From Flavisphingopyxis sp963800335 (lineage in GTDB: Bacteria > Pseudomonadota > Alphaproteobacteria > Sphingomonadales > Sphingomonadaceae), in assembly GCA_963800335.1 (NCBI GenBank), contig CAWDAN010000001.1, positions 868,001 through 932,000 on the forward strand: 64,000 bases of DNA, written 5' to 3'. The position numbers were made by a program, and so were the translations under genes. Positions within the stretch are counted from its first letter, which is position 1; every line of letters begins with the position of its first letter. Below the pieces are notes generated by a model. It saw only the letters and a program-made list of their open reading frames with translations, was not told where the DNA came from and ran no database searches. Shown piece by piece: positions 47,915 through 56,244 of the stretch.

Positions 47915-48531
47915 TCAGCGCGAATAGAATTCGACGACCAGATTGGGTTCCATGCGAACGGGGTAGGGGACCTCGTCGAGCGTCGGGATACGCGCATGAA
48001 GGTGACCTTCGAGGTGCCGTCGGGCGCGACGTAATCGGGCATGTCGCGTTCGGCGAGGCTCTGCGCCTCGGCGACCAGCGCCATTTCCTGTGCCTTCTTG
48101 CCGAGCGAGATTTCGTCGCCGACCGAGATGCGACGCGATGCGATGTTGCACTTCACGCCGTTGACCAGGATGTGGCCATGGCTGACGAGCTGGCGCGCGG
48201 CGAACACCGTCGGTGCGAACTTGGCGCGGTAAACGACGGCGTCGAGGCGACGCTCGAGCAGGCCGATCAGGTTCATGCCGGTATCGCCCTTGATCCGGGC
48301 GGCTTCGGCGTAAGTGCGCTTGAACTGCTTTTCGGTGACGTCGCCGTAATAGCCCTTGAGCTTCTGCTTGGCGCGCAGCTGCAGGCCGAAGTCGGAGACC
48401 TTGCCCTTGCGGCGCTGGCCGTGCTGTCCGGGGCCGTATTCGCGGCGGTTGACGGGCGACTTGGGGCGACCCCAGATGTTCTCGCCCATGCGGCGGTCGA
48501 GCTTGTACTTGGCGCTATGGCGCTTAGACAT
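47915..48531 (-). CDS. rpsD: 30S ribosomal protein S4, frame disrupted near the C-terminus
   Basis: Primary 16S rRNA binding protein. The start at 48531 gives SKRHSAKYKLDRRMGENIWGR, with YGPGQHGQRRKGK and LERRLDAVVYRAKFAPT following. After GTSKVTF (near 47997) the frame is lost: the conserved end RIPTLDEVPYPVRMEPNLVVEF lies in another frame. Removing two bases (AT) restores 204 residues, the usual size; a one-base deletion is the alternative. As written the frame would run past the stop into the terminator region. S4 is essential, so a sequence error is likely. Confidence 0.93.
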
Positions 48532-48669
48532 AATCGTCTCCATTTGCTGTGTGCGAAGAATTTCGCGTGTTCCCGGGGCGCACCACCCGACGATCAGGTC
48601 GGGCGCGACCTCCGCTTCACCGGGGTGCGGGGTCAATTTGCGAGGGCGCGACTAGGCGAACGGGCCGGA

Positions 48670-48737
48670 CATGTCAATCGCCGCGCCATGTCGATCGCGG
48701 CGCCGTGTCAATTGCCGCGCCCTGTCTATTGCCGGGG
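48670..48737. repeat. Four tandem copies of a 17-base repeat
   Basis: Units: CATGTCAATCGCCGCGC, CATGTCGATCGCGGCGC, CGTGTCAATTGCCGCGC, CCTGTCTATTGCCGGGG. They begin 139 bases upstream of rpsD (minus strand) and end 51 bases upstream of the chorismate mutase ATG. All three distances between units are exactly 17. No protein is apparent; may be a slippage array or multiple binding sites. Confidence 0.7.
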
Positions 48738-48788
48738 AAGGGCGATTGGCGGGTTCCGTCGGGCGAACGGTCTGGCTACAGTGTCGCC

Positions 48789-49109
48789 ATGCAACCGATC
48801 GTCCCGTCCGCCGAATGCCAGACCATGACCGAAGTGCGCGCCGGGGTCGATGCGATCGACCAGGCGCTGGTTCGCCTGCTCGCCCGGCGCTTCGGCTATA
48901 TGGACGCCGCCGCGCGGATCAAGCCGACGCGCGCGGCGGTTCGCGACCAGGATCGCAAGGACGACGTCCACGCCAAGGTCGCCGCGACCGCCGCCACGCT
49001 CGGCCTGCCCGTCGATCGGATTCGCGCGGTGTGGGAAGAGCTGATGGAGCAATCGATCGCGCACGAGACCGAACGCTGGGACGAAGCGCGCGGCCAACCG
49101 ACCGACTAG
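48789..49109 (+). CDS. AroQ-class chorismate mutase
   Basis: 106 residues, all-helical AroQ fold: EVRAGVDAIDQALVRLLARRFGYMDAAARIK with conserved Arg and Lys, AVRDQDRKDDVHAKVAA and AVWEELMEQSI. Rearranges chorismate to prephenate for Phe/Tyr synthesis; the sequence is also near the isochorismate pyruvate-lyase (PchB) subfamily, so a secondary role is possible. Upstream frame is open but is the tandem-repeat region. Convergent with trmJ by 4 bases. Confidence 0.86.
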   Translation: MQPIVPSAECQTMTEVRAGVDAIDQALVRLLARRFGYMDAAARIKPTRAAVRDQDRKDDVHAKVAATAATLGLPVDRIRAVWEELMEQSIAHETERWDEARGQPTD

Positions 49110-49816
49110 TCGCGGATCGGCTTTTTGAGCGCCGACAATACTCCGCGCAAGGTCCGCACCTCGCCGCTGTTCCAGCCGGGCTTGGTCAGGATGCTGCGGA
49201 GCGTCCGCTTGGTCACCGCAGCGCGGATCGGCGGAAAGAAATAGCTCGTCGGTGCGAGCATCTCTTCGAGTTCGCCGTACAATCCCTCGAGTTCGGCCTG
49301 CGGCGCTGGCGGATCGAGATCGCGCGTCGGCGGACTGGCGAGCGCCTCGCCCTTCGACCATTCATACGCCAGCACCATCACCGCCTGTGCGAGATTGAGC
49401 GAACCGAACTCGGGATTGATCGGCACCGTGACGATCGTCCGCGCCAGCGCGACGTCGTCGGTCTCGAGGCCCGAGCGTTCGGGCCCGAAGACGAAGGCCG
49501 ACCGGCTCGACTGGGCGTGGACTTCGTCCGCCGCAATGGCCGGCGTCACGACGGGCTTGGTAACACCGCGGCGCCGCACCGTCGTGGCATAGACGTGCGG
49601 GCAATCGAACACAGCTTCGGCCAGGCTGTCGTAAACGCTGGCCTCGGCCAGCACGCGATCGGCACCGGCGGCGGCGGGACCGGCGTCGGGATTGGGCCAA
49701 CCATCGCGGGGCGCGACGAGGCGCAGTTCGGTCAGCCCGAAATTGAGCATCGCTCGCGCCGCCTTGCCGATATTCTCGCCCAGCTGCGGCCGGACGAGGA
49801 CGATGACGGGTTTCAG
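49106..49816 (-). CDS. TrmJ-type RNA 2'-O-methyltransferase (SPOUT), start codon missing
   Basis: SPOUT methyltransferase, most like TrmJ (2'-O-methylation of tRNA position 32). The conserved N-terminus KPVIVLVRPQLGENIGKAAR is present in frame upstream of the first ATG (49750), but no ATG, GTG or TTG precedes it before an in-frame stop; a CTG lies directly before it (49814-49816). Later motifs: FVFGPERSGLETDDV and VPINPEFGSLNLAQAV for SAM binding. The likely start region is occupied by a palindromic repeat (49817-49883), so either the start was lost to the insertion, the real start is in another frame with an indel error, or CTG is used. Confidence 0.82.
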   Translation of the reverse strand: MKPVIVLVRPQLGENIGKAARAMLNFGLTELRLVAPRDGWPNPDAGPAAAGADRVLAEASVYDSLAEAVFDCPHVYATTVRRRGVTKPVVTPAIAADEVHAQSSRSAFVFGPERSGLETDDVALARTIVTVPINPEFGSLNLAQAVMVLAYEWSKGEALASPPTRDLDPPAPQAELEGLYGELEEMLAPTSYFFPPIRAAVTKRTLRSILTKPGWNSGEVRTLRGVLSALKKPIRD

Positions 49817-49883
49817 GCGTGGCCCGCCCTTCGATACGCGGCGATGGCCTTCGACAGGCTCAGGCTCATCACCACTACTCAGG
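49817..49883. repeat. Palindromic repeat family 2, arm A
   Basis: Contains CCCTTCGATACGCGGC, CCTTCGACAGGCTCAGGC and TACTCAGG. The sequence CTTCGACAGGCTCAGG is a very common dispersed motif in sphingomonad genomes. A diverged, inverted counterpart is at 49961-50013. It replaces the expected start region of the trmJ gene. Confidence 0.7.
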
Positions 49884-49916
49884 GCGAACGGATTTTGGGA
49901 AGCCTTTGATATGGAC

Positions 49917-50288
49917 TCAGCCCGAGTCCGAGCACCAGCCTACACCCCCGCCCCGTCGGTCCTGAGTAGACGCTGAGCTCGTCGAAGCGGCGTATCGAAG
50001 GGCCGTGCCACGCGGCTTGCGCGCCAGCTGCGACACCTTGTCCCAATCGCCCGCGATCAGCGCTTCCTTCTTGGCGCGCGACCAGCCCTTGATACGTTTC
50101 TCGGCTTCGAGCGCATCGATCCGCTCGGGGACGCTCTCCGACCACATCAGATCGACGGGACGCCGCTCGTGCGTATAGCCCTCGATCTCCCCCGCCTGAT
50201 GCTCGGCCAGCCGCCGTTCGAGGTCGTCGGTGTGCCCGGTATAGTAGCTCCCGTCGGCGCATTTCAGGATATAGACGAAAAAGCTCAT
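49917..50288 (-). CDS. GIY-YIG nuclease superfamily protein (UPF0213-like) with repeat-derived C-terminal tail
   Basis: 123 residues. The first 90 form the GIY-YIG domain: FVYILKCADGSYYTGHTDDLERRL (with YTG in place of the second YIG half) and EKRIKGWSRAKKEALI. Function in the family is unclear (possible DNA nuclease). Residues from about 92 onwards (TALRYAASTSSAST and the Gly-rich end) are encoded by the palindromic repeat at 49961-50013 and beyond, so the natural stop was probably lost. The start overlaps the nrdR stop (ATGA). Confidence 0.83.
   Translation of the reverse strand: MSFFVYILKCADGSYYTGHTDDLERRLAEHQAGEIEGYTHERRPVDLMWSESVPERIDALEAEKRIKGWSRAKKEALIAGDWDKVSQLARKPRGTALRYAASTSSASTQDRRGGGVGWCSDSG
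49961..50013. repeat. Palindromic repeat family 2, arm B
   Basis: CCTGAGTAGACGCTGAGC and CGGCGTATCGAAGGGCCG are the reverse complement, with changes, of the arm at 49817-49883. It lies inside the 3' end of the GIY-YIG gene. Confidence 0.7.
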
Positions 50289-50746
50289 TCCTCGCCCAGA
50301 TGCTGGATGTTGCCGGCAAATTCCTCGAAATCCTTGGCCTCGGTGAAGTCCTTGTAGACGCTGGCGAAGCGGATGTAGGCGACGCTGTCGAGGCCCTTCA
50401 ATCCGTCCATCACCATCTCGCCGATGCGCGCCGATTCGACCTCCGAATCGCCGCTGGTTTCCAATCTGCGCTGGATGCTCGAGACGAGTCGCTCGATCCG
50501 CTCGCCGTCGATCGGCCGCTTGCGGCAGGCGATCGAGACCGAGTGAAGCAGTTTGTCGCGGTCGAACAGTTCGCGCCGCCCCTCGCTTTTGAGGATCGTC
50601 ACGTCACGCAGCTGGATGCGCTCGAAGGTGGTGAAGCGCGCGCTACAGCCTTCGCACTGGCGCCGTCGGCGGATTGCCGCGCCGTCCTCGGTGGGACGGC
50701 TGTCCTTCACCTGGCTGTCTTCATGGGCGCAATAGGGACAGCGCAT
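50285..50746 (-). CDS. nrdR: Transcriptional repressor NrdR
   Basis: ATP/dATP-sensing repressor of ribonucleotide reductase genes. 153 residues: N-terminal zinc ribbon CPYC ... CEGC with RRRQCEGCSARFTTFER, then an ATP-cone (KLLHSVSIACRKRPIDGERIERLVSSI). The C-terminus overlaps the GIY-YIG start. Downstream of glyA, a common alphaproteobacterial neighbour. Confidence 0.97.
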   Translation of the reverse strand: MRCPYCAHEDSQVKDSRPTEDGAAIRRRRQCEGCSARFTTFERIQLRDVTILKSEGRRELFDRDKLLHSVSIACRKRPIDGERIERLVSSIQRRLETSGDSEVESARIGEMVMDGLKGLDSVAYIRFASVYKDFTEAKDFEEFAGNIQHLGEE

Positions 50747-50749
50747 GGT

Positions 50750-50992
50750 CTATCGCTTGACGCGCTGCCACAGCGCGATCGCGGCGCCGCCGACGATGCC
50801 GACGGGGATTGTCAGCACGGGCAGGACGGCCGCGGCGACGGCACCGATCGCCATGCCCGTCAGGACGGGCTTGGTGCCGGGGTGCGACATGCCCTCTTTC
50901 GCCATGCCCTTGATCTCGGCAGTGGCGCGATCGGCCATGGTTTCTTCGGGGTCGTGGTCGGGACGGTTGTCGTCGTTATAGGGATCGGTCAT
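50750..50992 (-). CDS. Small membrane protein of unknown function
   Basis: 80 residues: polar acidic N-terminal half (TDPYNDDNRPDHDPEE) and one or two hydrophobic segments (PVLTGMAIGAVAAAVLPVLTI, VGIVGGAAIALWQ) ending in a basic tail. It lies 4 bases after the corrected glyA stop and 3 bases before nrdR, so it belongs to this operon. No named family recognised. Confidence 0.72.
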   Translation of the reverse strand: MTDPYNDDNRPDHDPEETMADRATAEIKGMAKEGMSHPGTKPVLTGMAIGAVAAAVLPVLTIPVGIVGGAAIALWQRVKR

Positions 50993-50996
50993 GATG

Positions 50997-52311
50997 TCAG
51001 TCCTGATAAATGGGGAAACGCAGGCACAGGGCTTCGACGCGCGCCTTGACGTCGGCTTCGACGCTCGCGTCGCCGCCTTCGCCCTTGGCTCTGCAGGCCG
51101 TCGAGGACGTCGGCGACCATGTCGCCGATCGCCTCGAACTCGGCGATGCCAAATCCGCGCGTCGTGCCCGCCGGTGATCCGACGCGGATACCACTGGTCT
51201 TGACCGGCGGCAGCGGGTCGAACGGTATGCCGTTCTTGTTGCAGGTGATGCTCGCGCGCTCGAGCGCCTCGTCGGCGTCCTTGCCGGTGATGCCGAGCGG
51301 GCTGAGATCAATCAGCGCGAGATGCGTGTCGGTGCCGCCCGAGACGACATCGGCGCCGCGCGCCTTCAATCGCGCCGCGAGCGCCTGCGCATTGGCAATG
51401 ACGGCGGCGCTATAGTCCTTGAATTCCGGCTGGAGCGCCTCGCCGAACGCGACCGCCTTGGCGGCGATAACGTGCATCAGCGGTCCGCCTTGCAGCCCCG
51501 GGAAAACCGCCGAATTGATCCGCTTGGCGATGCTTTCGTCGTTGGTCAGGACCATGCCGCCGCGCGGCCCGCGCAACGTCTTGTGCGTTGTCGTCGTGAC
51601 GACGTGCGCGTGGGGCAGCGGGCTGGGATGGCAACCGCCTGCGACGAGGCCGGCGAAATGCGCCATGTCGACCATCAGCAGCGCGCCGACATCGTCGGCA
51701 ATGCGACGGAAGGCGGCGAAATCGATGTGGCGCGGATAGGCCGAGCCGCCGGCGATGATGAGGCCGGGGCGATGCTCCTTGGCGAGCCGCTCGACCTCGT
51801 CGAAGTCGATCAGGTGGGAATCCTTCTGGACGCCGTACTGGACGGCGTTGAACCATTTGCCGCTCATCGCGGGCTTGGCGCCGTGGGTCAGGTGGCCGCC
51901 GGCATCGAGGCTCATGCCGAGGATGGTGTCGCCGGGCTTGGTCAGGGCGAGCATCACGGCGCCGTTGGCCTGCGCGCCCGAATGCGGCTGAACGTTGGCA
52001 AAGCCGCAATCGAACAATGACTTGGCGCGCTCTATTGCGAGCGTTTCGACGGCATCGGAGGGGGCGCAGCCCTGGTAATAGCGGCGGCCGGGATAGCCCT
52101 CGGCATATTTGTTGGTCAGGACCGACCCCTGCGCTTCGAGCACCGCCTTCGACACGATGTTCTCGCTCGCGATCAGCTCGATCTGGTGGCGCTCGCGGCG
52201 CAGTTCATCCTTGAGCGCGGCATCGACGTCAGGGTCGGTCGTCGCGACCGAATCGCTGAAAAACCCTTTGGGACGGGTATATTGCGGCGCTTCCTTGATA
52301 TCGAGAGACAC
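50997..52311 (-). CDS. glyA: Serine hydroxymethyltransferase, one single-base insertion near the 3' end
   Basis: Interconverts serine and glycine with tetrahydrofolate; PLP lysine in VVTTTTHKTLRGPRGGM. Also YAEGYPGRRYYQGC and LTKPGDTILGMSL. The frame is lost near 51086 after LDGLQS: one extra C. Corrected, the C-terminus is KGEGGDASVEADVKARVEAL and ends FPIYQD at 50997, giving 437 residues; as written the frame ends at 50989 with an unrelated Arg-rich tail. Followed at once by the small membrane protein. Metabolically complements the gcv genes in this window. Confidence 0.94.
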
Positions 52312-52322
52312 AGGCTATCCTT

Positions 52323-52757
52323 TCACTCGGGAGCCGACAGTTTGTCGACCCGGCGTTGGTGGCGGCCACCGGCAAATTCGGTGGCGAGAAATGTTTCGAG
52401 GCAGGCGATCGCCATGTCTTCGCCGATCAATCGCTCGCCCATCGCGATGACGTTGGCGTCATTGTGTTCGCGCCCGAGCTTCGCCGACAGCGGTTCGGAT
52501 GCCAGCACGCAGCGACAGGCGGGATTGCGGTTGACCGACATCGAAATGCCGATGCCCGATCCGCACAAGGCGACGCCGCGTGTCGCCTTGCCGTCGGCGA
52601 CGTGCTGCGCGAGCTTGTAGCCGTAATCGGGATAATCGACGCTGTCGGGCGTGTCGGGGCCGAGATCGGCGACATCGTGCCCTGCCTCGCGCAGCCAGTC
52701 GGCAAGGCGCGCCTTGAGCCGCAACGCGGCGTGGTCGGAGGCGATGGCGATCTTCAT
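52323..52757 (-). CDS. rpiB: Ribose-5-phosphate isomerase B
   Basis: Interconverts ribose-5-P and ribulose-5-P. 144 residues with IAIASDHAALRLK at the start, the catalytic Cys in GVALCGSGIGISMSVN, and NDANVIAMGERLIG. Shares the minus-strand run with glyA 11 bases downstream, likely one operon rpiB-glyA-small protein-nrdR-GIY-YIG-trmJ. Confidence 0.94.
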   Translation of the reverse strand: MKIAIASDHAALRLKARLADWLREAGHDVADLGPDTPDSVDYPDYGYKLAQHVADGKATRGVALCGSGIGISMSVNRNPACRCVLASEPLSAKLGREHNDANVIAMGERLIGEDMAIACLETFLATEFAGGRHQRRVDKLSAPE

Positions 52758-52885
52758 GGCGTTTCCCCAGTCTCGACGGTCGTGAATCGGGCGCAGCCCT
52801 GTCGGTCCTCGCTATCTAGGCGAGGGCGCGGGCAAACGCCATAAGGCGTAACCTTTTGCTAAGCGACCGACGCTAGGGTCGGCGG

Positions 52886-52987
52886 ATGGCCCACGCAATT
52901 GCCCGTCTCACCAGTTTCGACGCCGAGCCCGTCCTGCGCGCTGCGGTCGTGTGCGCGTTCGCGCTTGTCGTGCGTCTCGCCAGCTGA
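52886..52987 (+). CDS. Possible small hydrophobic peptide
   Basis: A 33-codon frame whose C-terminal half is hydrophobic (VLRAAVVCAFALVVRLAS), in the 270-base gap between rpiB and the next small protein. No clear ribosome site and no recognisable family. May be chance in GC-rich DNA. Confidence 0.25.
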   Translation: MAHAIARLTSFDAEPVLRAAVVCAFALVVRLAS

Positions 52988-53028
52988 GCCACTTTACCCC
53001 CGACGCGGGATCGCGCTAGGGCAGGCGC

Positions 53029-53230
53029 ATGGCCGGTCTCATTCCATCGCTCATCATGCTCTCGGCCATCGCGCTCGGCATCGGCGCCTATGTCGGCTGG
53101 CGGCGCGGCATGCCGGTCAAGAAGCTCAGCCTGATGGTCGCTCGCGGCGCTCGTCATGCTGGTCAATCTGGCGATCTGGACGGTCCCCAACGAGCGCGGC
53201 GAAAGCCTGGTCAACCAACAGGTCGAATAG
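53029..53230 (+). CDS. Small two-helix membrane protein, one single-base insertion
   Basis: Begins AGLIPSLIMLSAIALGIGAYVGWRRGMPVKK (one membrane segment), then near 53140 the frame shifts; in the next frame a second membrane segment and tail, ALVMLVNLAIWTVPNERGES, run to a stop at 53230. Removing one base gives 66 residues. As written the first frame reads through for hundreds of bases antisense to the hydrolase, which is not believable. Function unknown. Confidence 0.55.
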
Positions 53231-53241
53231 GGCTGAACCGC

Positions 53242-53898
53242 CTATTTGATCGGGCAGTTGGGGTCGAGCCGCATGTCGAGATAGTTGTCGACCGACTTCA
53301 TCATCTCGTCGAATTCGTTCTCGAAGAAATGGTTGGCGCGCGGGATCACGTCGTGGTGGATCGTGATGTGCTTTTGCGTGCGCAGCTTCTCGACCAGCTT
53401 CTCCACCGAACCCGGCGTGACCACCTCGTCGGCGGCGCCCTGGACCATGATGCCCGATGCAGGGCAGGGGGCGAGGAAGCTGAAATCGTACATGTTGGCG
53501 GGCGGCGCGACCGAAATGAAGCCGCGAATTTCCGGACGGCGCATCAGCAGCTGCATGCCGATCAACGCGCCGAAGCCGAATCCGCCGACCCAGGTGGTCG
53601 AAGCTTCGGGATGGAAGCTCTGCACCCAGTCGAGCGCCGATGCGGCATCGCTCAATTCGCCGATGCCGTTGTCGAACGTGCCCTGGCTGCGTCCGACACC
53701 GCGAAAGTTGAAACGCAGGACGCCAAAGCCGCGGCGCGCAAACGTCTTGTAGAGCGCGAGCGTGACGCGATCGTTCATCGTCCCGCCGCTTTGCGGATGC
53801 GGGTGGAGGATCATCGCGATCGGTGCGCGCGGACGCGGCGGCGGGCTGAAACGCCCTTCGAGACGGCCTTCGGGACCGGGAAAAATGACGTCTGGCAT
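53242..53898 (-). CDS. Alpha/beta hydrolase-like protein lacking the catalytic serine
   Basis: 218 residues, COG2945-type alpha/beta hydrolase fold: ILHPHPQSGGTMNDRVT, LRFNFRGVGRSQGTFD and GAADEVVTP (Asp), and IPRANHFFEN (His). The nucleophile elbow reads VGGFGFGALIGMQL, where relatives have GFSFGA; the serine codon position is GGC, so the usual nucleophile is missing. It is next to the cysteine desulfurase genes but divergent, a neighbourhood I recall from other sphingomonads. Either a non-enzymatic homologue or a base error (AGC to GGC). Confidence 0.85.
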   Translation of the reverse strand: MPDVIFPGPEGRLEGRFSPPPRPRAPIAMILHPHPQSGGTMNDRVTLALYKTFARRGFGVLRFNFRGVGRSQGTFDNGIGELSDAASALDWVQSFHPEASTTWVGGFGFGALIGMQLLMRRPEIRGFISVAPPANMYDFSFLAPCPASGIMVQGAADEVVTPGSVEKLVEKLRTQKHITIHHDVIPRANHFFENEFDEMMKSVDNYLDMRLDPNCPIK

Positions 53899-54044
53899 CG
53901 GATACCTTGGAATCAGGTGATGGGATCGTCGCAGCGACAGTCAGTTTTGCCGGCGCGTCCGGCGAAGTTCTGGTGGCGATGCGCGTGGCGCCTATATAGA
54001 GGCTAAGCCCCGTTTCGCAACCGAAGGAATGGCTCGTCGCCAGC

Positions 54045-55139
54045 ATGACCGCCCCCCCGAACGCAGTTCCGTCGGATCGCCTTTATCTCGATCATGCCGC
54101 GACGACGCCGATCCTTCCCGAAGTGCGCGCCGCGATGGCCGATGCGATGGGGCAATGGGCCAATCCGTCGTCGCCGCATGCCGAGGGGCGGCGCGCGCGC
54201 AGCGCGTTCGAAGGCGCGCGTGCGACGATCGCCGACGCGCTCGGCTGGGACGGCGAGATCATCCTGACGAGCGGCGCGACCGAGGCGATCGCGATTGCCC
54301 TGGCGCGTGCCAAGGCGGACCGCGTGCTCGTTTCTGCGGTCGAGCACGACGCGGTTCTGCGGGCCGTGCCCGATGCGCCGCGCGTGCCGGTCGGGCGGCG
54401 CGGGCGGGTCTTTCCCGCCGCGCTCGAAGGCGCGCTCGGCGAGAGCGATACGCGCCCGCTGGTGGCGATCCAGACGGTCAACAACGAAACCGGCGTCGTC
54501 CAGGACAGCGCCGCATTGCTTGCGCTCATTCGCGAAGCTGGCGGGCTGATGCTCGCCGATGCGTCGCAGAGCGCGGGCAAATTGCCATTGCCGCAAGCCG
54601 ATTTCATCGCGGTCAGCGCGCACAAATTGGGCGGACCGCCCGGCGTCGGTGCGCTGCTCGTTCGCGACCTGGCCGAGCTGACCCCGGCGGGCGGACAGGA
54701 AAAGGGCTATCGCGGCGGCACCGAGAACCTTCCCGGCGTGATCGGATTCGCCACCGCGCTCACCGCATCGCGCAACTGGATCGACCGCGCCGCCGACCTG
54801 CGTCGCCAGCTTGAACATGCGATTGCGGCGGGCGGGGGCGAGGTGATCGCCGACGGCGCACAGCGGCTGGCGACGATCGGCGCGTACCGGATGCCCGGAA
54901 CGCCCGCGACTGCGCAGCTGATCCAGTTCGACATGGCGGGAATCGCGGTTTCGGCTGGTAGCGCCTGCTCGTCGGGCACGCTCAAGCCGAGCCATGTCCT
55001 CAAAGCGATGGGCCTTGACGACACCGCGGTCGGTGAGGTGATCCGCGTCAGCTTCGGCCCGCAGACGCGGCGCGAGGACGTCTATCGTTTCATCGAGGCC
55101 TGGCGCGCGATCGCTGAACGCGCCAGGGCGGCGGAATGA
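54045..55139 (+). CDS. Cysteine desulfurase (class V aminotransferase, NifS/IscS-like), first of two
   Basis: PLP enzyme that takes sulfur from cysteine for Fe-S cluster and thio-cofactor synthesis. 364 residues: YLDHAATTPILPEV at the start, the PLP lysine in FIAVSAHKLGGPPGVG, and the active Cys in AGSACSSGTLKPSHVL near residue 315. The stop overlaps the next desulfurase start (ATGA), so the two are coupled. Closer to the NifS/IscS group than to SufS. Confidence 0.93.
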   Translation: MTAPPNAVPSDRLYLDHAATTPILPEVRAAMADAMGQWANPSSPHAEGRRARSAFEGARATIADALGWDGEIILTSGATEAIAIALARAKADRVLVSAVEHDAVLRAVPDAPRVPVGRRGRVFPAALEGALGESDTRPLVAIQTVNNETGVVQDSAALLALIREAGGLMLADASQSAGKLPLPQADFIAVSAHKLGGPPGVGALLVRDLAELTPAGGQEKGYRGGTENLPGVIGFATALTASRNWIDRAADLRRQLEHAIAAGGGEVIADGAQRLATIGAYRMPGTPATAQLIQFDMAGIAVSAGSACSSGTLKPSHVLKAMGLDDTAVGEVIRVSFGPQTRREDVYRFIEAWRAIAERARAAE

Positions 55140-56240
55140 CCTATCTCGATTACCAGGCGACGACGCCGCTCGCGCCCGAGGCCTTTGCCGCGATGGAGCC
55201 GTGGCTGCGCGACCAGCACGCCAATCCGCACAGCAAGCATGCGCCGGGCCGCGCCGCCGCCGCCGCGGTCGAGGTCGCGCGCGACCAGGTAGCGGCGCTG
55301 CTCCCCGATGGCGGCCGGACGATCTTTACCAGCGGTGCAACCGAGGCGATCAACCTCGCGATCAGCGGGGCGTTGCCCGACCGGCCCGAGGATGGTCGCA
55401 ACCGCATCGTCACCATTGCGACCGAACATGCCGCGGTGCTCGACACCGTCCGGCATATCGAGGCGCGCGGCTACGAAGCGGTGCTGCTGCCCGTGGCGAA
55501 CGACGGGATCGTCGATCTGGCGGTCGCCGATGCGGCGATCGATGAGCGTACATCGCTGGTCGCCGCGATGCTGGTCAACAACGAGATCGGCGTGATCCAG
55601 CCGGTTGCCGATATCGCCGCGCTCGCGCGCAACGCGGGCGCGCTGATGCTCAGCGATTGCGTCCAGGGTTATGGCCGCGTCGCAATTCCCCGACGCCCTC
55701 GACCTCGTCGCGATCTCTGCGCACAAGGTCCACGGACCCAAGGGGATCGGCGCATTGTGGGTGCGCGACGGCGTCGCCCTTAGCCCGCTGTTCCACGGCG
55801 GCGGGCAGGAGCTGGGGCTGCGATCGGGGACGCTCTCGCCCGCTTTGTGCGCTGGCTTTGGCGCGGCGGCACGGTTGGCGCACGACCGCTTCGATAGCGA
55901 TGCGGCGCATGTCGCCGACCTGTGGGGCGCGGCGCTGCCGTTGCTCGCCGGCTGGACGATCAACGGATCGATCGAGCACCGCTATTGCGGCAATCTCAAC
56001 ATCCGCCGCGACGGCCTCGATGCCGCGCGTCTCGTTTCCGAATTGCGAGACATTGCCTTCTCGCTCGGCAGTGCCTGCGCGAGCGGTTCGGGCCGGCCGA
56101 GCCACGTGCTCGCCGCGCTGGGCCTGGCCGGGCGCGAGGCGCGCTCGTCGATCCGCATCGGCTTCGGCCGCTACACGACGCGAGACGAACTGGTCGGCGC
56201 GCTCGAGCGCATCAACGCCGCCGCAGACGCGCAGGGATGA
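55136..56240 (+). CDS. Cysteine desulfurase, second of two, one single-base insertion
   Basis: Paralogue of the preceding enzyme. The first half is TYLDYQATTPLAPEAF through DCVQGYGRVAIP; at about 55692 one extra C in a C run (ATTCCCCGACG) moves the frame. The second half reads DALDLVAISAHKVHGPKGIGA with the PLP lysine and GSACASGSGRPSHVLAALGLAG with the active Cys. Corrected length about 367. Both active-site residues are present, so there is no sign of decay other than the base error. Followed by the ferredoxin 4 bases later. Confidence 0.9.
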
Positions 56241-56244
56241 TGCG

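Noticed and set aside
48670..48737. CRISPR array
   Set aside because: The units are only 17 bases, directly adjacent with no spacers, and no cas genes are present.
49817..50013. Insertion sequence remnant at the trmJ junction
   Set aside because: No transposase or target duplication; the sequence matches short palindromic repeats instead.
53029..54006. A 325-codon frame starting at the small membrane protein
   Set aside because: After about 35 residues it runs antisense to the alpha/beta hydrolase; the membrane protein continues in the next frame after one extra base.
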